64,000 nt of DNA from Microdochium bolleyi. Its lineage: Eukaryota > Ascomycota > Sordariomycetes > Xylariales > Microdochiaceae. Each line of letters begins with the position of its first letter. Positions within the stretch are counted from its first letter, which is position 1. The notes below the pieces were generated by a model. It was not told the DNA's origin, searched no databases, and worked only from the letters and a program-made list of their open reading frames with translations. A program made the position numbers and the translations under genes. Positions 56,424-64,000 of this stretch are shown piece by piece. The stretch lies in NCBI GenBank assembly GCA_001566295.1, contig KQ964268.1:1-64000 (forward strand), written 5' to 3'.

Positions 56424-58716
56424 TGCTCTTTGTGCCGATAGTGTGACGTAGTCGTAATCGTTGAAGATGGTGAGTGAGCGTGTCTGACGACTTCGAAAAG
56501 TCTCTTGAGGTTGACCAGAGCTTGGGAAGAGCACAAACGGGCGAGCAAGTAGTGGTGAAGCTGCTGCTATGCTACAGGCGCTTGATGGGAAGGTGTGAGG
56601 GAAAAGAGGAAGAAGTCCATTCTGCCCGGCGCCTTCGTTCCTGGGGGTTTTGAGCTCCCGCCGTGCACATATGGCTTACTCGCGTACGTGCTGCTGCTTC
56701 CTATCGTGACTTCTGGGAAAGACTGCGCCGTCTTGTGCGTCATCAGACAAGCGTCCTTCCATTTCCGTCATGCCATGCTGAGCCCGCTCGGCTCGGGGGG
56801 CAACTACCGTGCCGGCGCGGGTGTGTCGACGTCAGTAACAACGTGCGCGATTGTCTTTTCCCGGCCAAGAAGGGGCAGGACGCTGAACACAACAACAATT
56901 CGTCGCGCCAGTGGAAAGCATATATCGGTCACACCTGGCCATGAGTATCATTATAGTTTACTGTGAGATCGCCATTGCTGGAGCTCCCGCAAAGCTGTCT
57001 GCCATCACGAGTCGTGAACCTCCTGTGGGGGAGGTCTGGGCCAGGAACTGACAGCAAGCTTGGCTCCGGGTATAGTTTGACAGCATTACGGTGTATCAAT
57101 GATGGATGCCAAGCCCCGCAATTGGTTAGGTCCACGATGCTATCGGGGTTGAGCCACGAGCTTACCCAGGACAAGGTGAGACATATCCGCGAGCCAACCC
57201 AACACTAACCTTGTCAGCATGTGCGCGGAACAAAGTGCCCGTGCGGAAAGCGGTATTTCCAAGACCCCGAGAGTTGTAATGCGGTCTTCCAAAAGTGGTT
57301 GACTCGAGTGTCATGCCCTTTACACTGTCTAGGGACCTTCTGGAGCGGTCGGTAAGGCTTTGCAGCATGAGCAGCCCAGCCATCGACAGGCACGACCTGC
57401 TTCGAGACATCGTGCTACGCTGCTTGACCCACGAGGGAGTACCCGATGCGATATCTCCGTAGCGCGATCGTGGCACACGAAGATTTGGCCAAGACCTTGG
57501 CAGAGACAACCAAGCATCTCGATGGTAGTCAGACTTTCGCATCGCGGCGAGCTTGGATTTCCCTTCGTTCCTAACGTCAAGTCCTCGGCTTCCACAAAGC
57601 TCGTGAGCTCTTTCCATACGCGACATGCTAATTTGCGAGTTCGCGACCGTTAATGCGTGTGGATCAATAGGAACATGGACAGCGGCAAAGATTCTGTCTG
57701 CCGATTGTCATGGGAATCCCGAAGAACGGGTCAATACCTGACCAGGACAACAACCACAAACACATGGCGTGGTAGTCCGACCCGCAACCCCCGCTGGTGC
57801 CTCAGATGTCCCGAAACCTTGATACTACAGTGAATGTCAAGGTTCACATCATATTCTTGTCGCCGGAAAAAGTCCCGCATATCTTCCGCACTTCCACGAC
57901 AGCAGCGTGTGCGAACGCCTGTTGGGAAAGTGTGGAGCATGGTGGCTTCGGCCAGACTCGCAACTTTGCAGCCACAACATCAGAGTTACGCTCGAGGCCA
58001 TGATCGAGGGGTCGTGAAGGATCTAGACCGCGCGAGATACCGCATGCGGGCCTGGTCAGCGGAGGCAGGGCCCTCGCTGCCGGAAGCTAGAGATTTCCGG
58101 GAATGATCTGTCCATGCTTTTGTCTGGGATCAGGTATCACCACGCATCCTCAATCGCTCGGTGTTAAGTTAGAAACCATAACCATTGGTGCCCGCGCAGC
58201 GCGGCCGCCTCACACATGGAACGGGTGCCGTTGCGAATGAGGTCATGGTACCAGAAATAATGTTTTTCATGCCACGAGTAAGAGAGACCAGCAACAATCT
58301 CGCATATAACCTAGCATATCCGTTCAGAACAGGGCATAATACAAATCTCAAATGTCAAGATCGACACCACACGACCAAATATCTACCCTGCTAAGCCCAG
58401 CTCAGTGTGGTCTCGCCCTTAGAATTGAGATCCCACCTGTCAACAGCCGACTCTGCCGGGGATAACTCTGGCTGTCATCGCTTCGATACAACCCTTCGCA
58501 GTTGTCCATAGTGCTATACTTGCGGGCAAGGAATGCCAAGAATCGCCGAGTCAGGGAGCATCGGACGCGGAGATCACATCGCGTTACAGTTTTATTTACA
58601 TGCTACCTGAAGGCTTGTACGGAACCCACGGACAAAGTATGTACAGTAAGAGAAGAGGAGACGGAGAAAGACTGAGAGTCTGCGTCATGCGAGGATATTT
58701 TCTCCATGCGAGATAC
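56424..58716. other. Intergenic, 2.3 kb
   Basis: Between two minus-strand genes. A 154-codon minus frame (57162-57626) lacks any domain. A GC-rich plus-strand patch near 57360-57460 begins with a protein-like MSSPAIDRHDLLRDIVLRCL but soon hits a stop, so it may be a relic. No gene is called. Confidence 0.35.
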
Positions 58717-60511
58717 CTAGTAGAAGAGCTCAATCGCGTCAAAGATCTGTGGGAGGAGCACGTTAGCAAGATTCCCACGTCGCACCCTTGAAGCCTCGAC
58801 TTCAGACCCCATTACTGATAGTGTTTTGTCACTTACCACGTTCGGACTCAAAAACGTCGCCCCGTCGCTTCCGGAGATGACGTTGATCGTCACCGTGTTG
58901 GTGCCCGCCACCAACGTGCCCGACGGCACAGTGCATGTGTACACCTCTCCGTTGCCGCTATACGCGCCGCGCGTCACGCCGCGGGAGTCGATCTTGGCTG
59001 GGGCACTGGGGGCCGGGCAGGCGAAACCGTTGACCGAGGCCTGGGGCCTGCCGCCGGCAAAGGACAAGGTCGTGGCGATGCGCAGGGTTGTCGCTCTGTT
59101 CAAGGCGCTGGCAAGGCTGAAGCTGATCTTCTGGCCGTTGTTGACAGACTTGAACATGGCCATCGGCCAGTTGCCGGGGCTTGTTGCGGGGACTGTGCCG
59201 GGCGTCCAGCTTGCCATGCTGTTATAAGTAAGGATGGGTGATTGTTAGCATTCTCATAACCTTGAAGTCGCACGTCTGTGGACAAGGAACCCACCGAGAA
59301 TCAGACGGGTGAGCCCGCAACTGTAACGCTGCATTGCGGAAGCCCGTGGGCTGGCCGTCGTAGTCGCCGAGCTGGAAGATCTTTGTGCGCGCCTGAGTCA
59401 GGATGGGGTTCGTGGCCGCGATATTCTGCGAACTCGTCCTCCCAGCAGTGACCGACACGCTAGATGTTGCGGCGAGCAACTCGTCCTGGTACAGGTTCAT
59501 GGTGTACGTGCCCGCGGGCATTGGTGGCGAGCTGAAGGCCCCGTTGGAACCGGCATACGCCCAGAACTGATACCCGCTGTTGAACCAGTGGACCACAATT
59601 GGGAACGTGCTTGACACGCCAGACGCAGTGCCCGAAACGTAGCCGCGGTTGCCGCTGATTGGAACATAGCCCTGCAGGCCGAGGCTGTCGAACCAGGAGA
59701 GGTCGAAATCGGTGGCCTTGGGGATGCCGCTGCGCGACATGGAGAAGACGTAGGGGCCGTGGAAGCCCTGGCGGAAGGCTTCGGTCTGCACATGGCCCGA
59801 GTTCATGTAGTAGGTCAGGCTGGTACTGGTCGAACTAGATGGGTTGACATTGATGTCGCGGAAGAAAGGCCCGCCGGAGCTCTTCTCGGTGGCGGCGTGA
59901 TTTGGTCGGACAAAACAGGCAGAGACTGTCGCATCGCCGTTTCTCGCGCAGTAGACACGGTCGTCAATGAAGCGCTCCGACGAGTAGAACTTAGAGCGGG
60001 TCTGGCCGTTGACGAGGAAGACGTCGCTGCCCTCGATCGTGGCGGTGCTGCCGATGGTGTTGGAGGCATCGCCGAAGGGGTACGAGCTGGAGAGGCCCGT
60101 GAGGCGGAAGATGTAGCGTAACTCGCCGATGCTGGGCTCGGCATTGGTCTGCGTGCCCATGTATATCGTGGCTTCCCCATTACGGAATACCATGTAGTGT
60201 GCCAGGTTGAAGCCGTTGCCGTTCTGCGCACACTTGAAGATGACGGTCGAGCCGGACGGGCTGGTCGAGTAGGAAACCACAGTCCCTGCGCCAAGACCGG
60301 AGCCGATCTGGCTGAACTGGCTGCTGTACTGGTACTCGACGCCGCGGTACCGCAGGGACGTGATGTCGCATGTGCTGCGGCTGATGGTGACGACAAAGGC
60401 GTTGGCGCTCTGGGCATCGACGACGTACGAACCCGAGTTGGTCGTGACCGTGATGGCCCAGACCTGTGCCACGCAGGCGAGCAGGAACGTGAAGAAGACC
60501 TGGGACAGCAT
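58717..60511 (-). CDS. Rhamnogalacturonan endolyase (polysaccharide lyase family 4)
   Basis: Three exons, 59295-60511, 58837-59218 and 58717-58746, with introns of 76 bp (GTGGGT donor) and 90 bp (GTAAGT donor), closing at 542 residues. The final exon encodes only IFDAIELFY. The signal peptide (VFFTFLLACVAQVWA) is followed by the N-terminal beta-sandwich catalytic domain (TTNSGSYVVDAQSANAFVV through GPYVFSMSRSG). A fibronectin-like middle domain (VSGTASG ... YTMNLYQDEL) and a C-terminal carbohydrate-binding-like jelly roll (FQLGDYDGQPTGFRNA ... DGATFLSPNV) complete the standard PL4 layout. It cleaves the rhamnogalacturonan I backbone of pectin by beta-elimination outside the cell. Length is normal and no break is seen. 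Confidence 0.93.
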
Positions 60512-61774
60512 CGCGACGAGCGGTTGTCGATCAAGCTGCTACGTGCGGTGATCGTGCCAGCAGAAGCCGAGAGGATAGTGACCGGCAGTCGTGGTGACTG
60601 CTGTTGTTATAGGATCCGCCCGTACAGATCCTCGGACATTGCCAATGGTCCGCAGACCGCAAGGCGCCTCACGGTACGTTTCGGCTCGCCGCTTTGGACC
60701 CCGGATGGCCCCGAGGACTTGCCTACTGGTCTGTCGATCAGCAAGGTGTTTCCCTGCTGACCCCACGTCAAGTTGAGTGACAGCCAGCTATGCGGCTCCA
60801 CTCAGGACCCTGCAATTATGTTGGCCCGATGGGCATCCCACGGTCTGATTCTGGGTGCAGGATCATAACCCACTTGACAGTAGCGCCGCTGGGCATCGAG
60901 AGACTGGACGCACTTTGTCTGGCCACAATGAGGCTTCCTACTACGATATGTTCAAGCGACTGTGGTTTCTATAGCCTACTACACCATTACTTGCAGAAGA
61001 CCAAACGTTTTGAAAGAGCGAAACATGTGCTGGTCGACTCACTAATCAAGACGAGACCTGGGCCCGAGACCAAGCTTTCGACCCTGGAATTTCCCACCAA
61101 ACAACTCCCCTCGCTCCACCCAGGCTCGACGGAGCCCTTTGCGCCGTCCGTCCGAATCGGGAGAGGGAGCGAGCATAGGTACCACCACGTGCTTGTTGAA
61201 CACCTTCCACCCATGGAAGCCAAACACACGAGCCTGGCATGGGCACAGCACCCCTTTAGGAAGGCCCAGAGTCGCGAATCGGACGGATCGTTGCACCCGC
61301 CCGTGTCCAGCGCCGCTATCTCGTAGAAGCCCGCATGCTGGAATATTAAAGTCCGATGTAGCATCTAGCACGGCTGCTTTATCGGCTTTCACCCTCCAAT
61401 CCCAGCAGTAACAGTCTGCAGTAGCATTGAGATCGACACCAGCCACTCCCGCACAAATCACAGAGAGGATTCTAGGTTCCCCGGCACTCTGCCTCTGTTT
61501 GTTTATTTGTGGTTAATCTTGCCTCACCCTTTGCTCAGCAGGACCGGATCTCAGAAAGGCTGTGCGGGCATGAAATCATGTTTAGTCATACTTGTGAAGC
61601 ATCCGGCTTTGTGATTGCGGATGGCATCAAATCGAAGCAGGTTGTTGGCGACCAGCAGCGGAACAACAGTAGTTGACTTGATGTGTCAGTCCTAAATCAC
61701 CACTGGCTGGTATGAGCAAAAACATATGGAGCATTCATGACAAAATTATCAACAAGGCTCAATAAAGCTTGGGC
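60512..61774. other. Intergenic, 1.26 kb
   Basis: Holds the rhamnogalacturonan-lyase promoter and the 3' UTR of the fusion gene. Frames on both strands between 60790 and 61461 overlap one another without domains. No gene is recognised. Confidence 0.4.
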
Positions 61775-63580
61775 TCAAGACGAGCTCGAAGCGGCACCAC
61801 AGAATCTATCAACCGCATCTGCAACGCTGGCAGAATCCTCAAACACCACCCAATGCCCTGCGGAGTCGACGACCTCGACGCTCGCATTGCTCAAGAGCTC
61901 TCCGTAGTGCCGCGCAGTCCCCTCGTCATCACGGCCCGCGACAATAAGCACGGGGCACTGCACGAGCCGGATGTCTTCATCCCCCAGCTCCCGATCGCTG
62001 GTGGCGAGCGCGCAGAGGGCCTTGGCGTAGCCTTCCGGGTCCTGGCTCAAGAGCGAAACCCGGACAACGGTCTCGGCCAGCACGTTGGTCTTCCGTTCGT
62101 GCACTCCTTGTGCTTGAGGAAAGGTTTCGCTGATGATTGTGTTGGCAATAGCGGGCATGCCTTCAGCTCGGACAAGCGCGGCCCTGGCCAGCGCGTCTTT
62201 CTTGGCTCCCTCAGCAATAGTGGTTGCCGGTGGACTGAGCAGGACCAGCCGCTCCACCAAGCCTAGGTTCTCGACGGCGAACTTCAGCGCAACCAGACAT
62301 CCCATCCCATGCGCGACCAATGTTGCTGGACTACTCGACGTGATGCCAGCTGACCAGATAACACCGGACAGATCAGCCGCGAGTGACGAAACGCTCAGCT
62401 CGCTGAGTGGGTGCGTAGGCGTCAGCCCGTGGCCCTCAAAGTCATACAGATGTAGCGCAGTGTTGTGCCACGCCAGGGCGGAAGTTAGCGGCGCCCAGAG
62501 CTCTTTCGTCGCACCGAGGCCGTGGACAAACACCGCGTGTCTCTTGAAATCTTGGCTTGGACCCTGCCGCAAGTATGACACTGGTTTGTCGTTGATCATT
62601 GTGTACTGTCGCCCGCGTTCTCTGGTATTGTTCGAGAGCTGAAAGGCCGTGGCCTGGTCTACACGCTTTATCGTGGGGTTCACAGAGTCCTTCTGGGCCA
62701 CTTTGTTGATCAGAGTGCCCAGGCCAGTAACAGAAATGGCGATCTCGTCCCCAGGCCTGAGGAACACGGGCGGAGTCTTGCCAATGCCGACGCCTGCAGG
62801 GGTACCTGTGGCAAGTATGTCGCCAGGCTGAAGGGTCTGGCCGGCCGAGAGAGTGGCGATGAGCTCCGGGATACTGAAGATGAGATCTGCCGTGGAGGAC
62901 TGCTGGCGGAGCTCGCCGTTGACGTGTGTCTGGATCTGCAGAACCGCGGGAAGATCCTCCTTGCGCATGGCGACAGGGCCCATGGGGCAGAACGTGTCGG
63001 CGGACTTGCCGATGTAGAACTGCTTGTGGTCGCGCTGCCGCTCGCGGGCGGTGATGTCGTTAATGATGGTGTAGCCCCAGACATGGTCCCATGCGCTGTC
63101 CTGCGAGATGCGAAAGCCGCGCTTGCCGATGATCACGCCAATCTCGCCCTCGTAGTCAGCGGTCGTGGTGAAGGCCTCGTCGTGTGCATAAATATCATGG
63201 CCGTGCGCAACAATAGATGTCGCCCGCTTGGTGAAGATCACGGGGTGGCTTGGGCGGTCGACTTTGTCGGAGCTGTCGTAGCCCGAGCTGTTGAACTCCT
63301 TGGCGTGCTCCATGTAGTTCTTGCCGACGGCGAGGACATCGCGGCCTGCTAGAGGAGGCAGGATGGAGACTGAAGATAGCGGGATGGGCAATGTGCCATG
63401 ACTCGAGACGATGGGTGCGCCTCGGGCTTGTGCCTCGATGACTTGATAGAGGTTCTCGACGGGATAGCCGGACTGGAAGCTCAGCGGCTGCACAGTGTGG
63501 CCTTCGTGGTCATAGTGGCCGACTTGCTCGACCTTGGTTCCTGGCCGAGTGAAGGCGATGAAGCGGTGAGGTCGTGTCAT
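61775..63580 (-). CDS. Fumarylacetoacetase-family / alpha-beta-hydrolase fusion protein
   Basis: A single exon of 601 residues from ATG 63580. Residues ~1-300 are a fumarylacetoacetate-hydrolase-family domain: GKNYMEHAKEF, YEGEIGVIIGKRG (metal-binding Glu144/Glu146), IINDITARERQRD (Asp175), GKSADTFCPMGP and ATGTPAGVGIG. These enzymes hydrolyse, decarboxylate or isomerise acyl-pyruvate-type compounds from aromatic breakdown. Residues ~330-601 are an alpha/beta-hydrolase resembling 3-oxoadipate enol-lactonases (VFVHGLGATKELW, DFEGHGLT, VAGRDDEG, SAGHWVVFED). The nucleophile elbow reads VAHGMGC: Gly425, codon at 62306-62308, replaces the usual Ser. An upstream in-frame ATG at 63832 would add 84 Arg-rich residues; 63580 is preferred because FAH homology begins just after it. 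Confidence 0.88.
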   Translation of the reverse strand: MTRPHRFIAFTRPGTKVEQVGHYDHEGHTVQPLSFQSGYPVENLYQVIEAQARGAPIVSSHGTLPIPLSSVSILPPLAGRDVLAVGKNYMEHAKEFNSSGYDSSDKVDRPSHPVIFTKRATSIVAHGHDIYAHDEAFTTTADYEGEIGVIIGKRGFRISQDSAWDHVWGYTIINDITARERQRDHKQFYIGKSADTFCPMGPVAMRKEDLPAVLQIQTHVNGELRQQSSTADLIFSIPELIATLSAGQTLQPGDILATGTPAGVGIGKTPPVFLRPGDEIAISVTGLGTLINKVAQKDSVNPTIKRVDQATAFQLSNNTRERGRQYTMINDKPVSYLRQGPSQDFKRHAVFVHGLGATKELWAPLTSALAWHNTALHLYDFEGHGLTPTHPLSELSVSSLAADLSGVIWSAGITSSSPATLVAHGMGCLVALKFAVENLGLVERLVLLSPPATTIAEGAKKDALARAALVRAEGMPAIANTIISETFPQAQGVHERKTNVLAETVVRVSLLSQDPEGYAKALCALATSDRELGDEDIRLVQCPVLIVAGRDDEGTARHYGELLSNASVEVVDSAGHWVVFEDSASVADAVDRFCGAASSSS

Positions 63581-64000
63581 GACGGTGCGAAGAGCCAGTC
63601 CTGGCCCTTTGTGTCGGGGTGCTCTTGAGCAGAGGGCCTCGTGGAGAAGACGACGTGGAGACCGCAAAGCACGCTGTCGGTGAATGCGGTCGTTGAGGCA
63701 TCGAGATTGGAGATTGTGGAAGTGGTGGTGGGCCCGCGCCCGCTGACTCCGGGATCGGAGCCGGAACCGGGTCCCGATCGGAGCCCGGATGCCTGGGCGG
63801 GCTGCGGACGCTTCCGTGGGGTCAACTACCATGATATAGGACCAATAACAGGTCTCGGGGCTGGCACAAGGAAGAAACAACCTGCATTTTTATTCATAGG
63901 CTCCTTAGCACGCTTGGAGCCAGTGAGCACAAGGCTCGTCATGTTCGTCCGGGCCTGCACACATTTAACCGGGCGATGCAGCATGAAGTCACTTTTGCAC
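63581..64000. other. Upstream region of the fusion gene, window edge
   Basis: The open frame of the fusion protein continues to about 63880 but encodes Arg/His-rich sequence with no similarity I recognise. It may be leader DNA or an N-terminal targeting extension. Nothing else is seen up to the window end. Confidence 0.4.

Noticed and set aside
63581..63832. 84-residue Arg-rich N-terminal extension of the fusion protein
   Set aside because: An in-frame ATG exists at 63832, but the sequence is low in conserved character and FAH homology begins at the later ATG 63580. A targeting role is possible but not shown.

Overview
The window starts at a chromosome end. The first ~110 bases are CCCTAA repeats, the C-rich strand of the TTAGGG telomere, so position 1 is a left telomere and everything after it is subtelomeric. 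Genes are GC-rich, carry short introns (about 45-120 bp, GT..AG), and include three Zn2Cys6 transcription factors, a highly reducing polyketide synthase and a Con-13-like protein. This points to a filamentous ascomycete (Pezizomycotina, probably Sordariomycetes). No tRNA, rRNA or CRISPR was recognised.

Layout. 0-2 kb: telomere, AT-rich degraded DNA and a non-autonomous terminal-inverted-repeat element. 2-4.1 kb (-): secreted alpha/beta-hydrolase-like protein with a C-terminal PKD-like domain. 5.5-6 kb (+): four-helix membrane protein. 6.6-9.4 kb (+): six-exon sterol/UDP-glucosyltransferase. 9.6-13 kb: two more copies of the inverted-repeat element flanking a Zn2Cys6 regulator (-). 13.3-23.2 kb (-): an eight-exon polyketide synthase, KS-AT-DH-MT-ER-KR-ACP followed by a carnitine-acyltransferase domain. 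23.2-26.3 kb: no gene recognised. 26.4-27.6 kb (+): Gfo/Idh/MocA oxidoreductase. 29-30.1 kb (+): Con-13-like secreted protein with HExxH. 30.6-31.4 kb (-): four-exon cupin. 33-33.5 kb (+): small secreted protein. 33.8-36.1 and 37-38.9 kb (-): two Zn2Cys6 regulators. 38.9-42.7 kb: gene-poor. 42.7-43.2 kb (+): cytidine-deaminase-fold protein. 44.6-46.6 kb (+): phospholipase B. 47.2-47.5 kb (-): small beta-rich protein. 48.6-49.9 kb (+): membrane protein. 50.7-51.3 kb (-): secreted protein. 53-54.4 kb (-): fatty-acid desaturase. 55.6-56.4 kb (-): secreted protein. 58.7-60.5 kb (-): rhamnogalacturonan lyase. 61.8-63.6 kb (-): fumarylacetoacetase-family/alpha-beta-hydrolase fusion.

How they fit together. 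The most notable locus is the PKS with a terminal carnitine acyltransferase. Every catalytic motif I looked for is present, and the eight-exon model closes in frame at 3184 residues. Such a domain would release the chain by transferring it to a small alcohol. The PKS has no P450, FAD oxidase, transporter or separate thioesterase beside it. The nearest possible partners are the Zn2Cys6 gene on its 3' side and the Gfo/Idh oxidoreductase 3.1 kb beyond its 5' end. The rest of the window is rich in secreted and surface proteins (hydrolase, phospholipase B, pectin-backbone lyase, Con-13-like, several small secreted proteins), which suits a plant- or host-associated or saprotrophic lifestyle. Exon structures were built by hand from splice signals and reading-frame closure; family names come from motif recognition, not searches.
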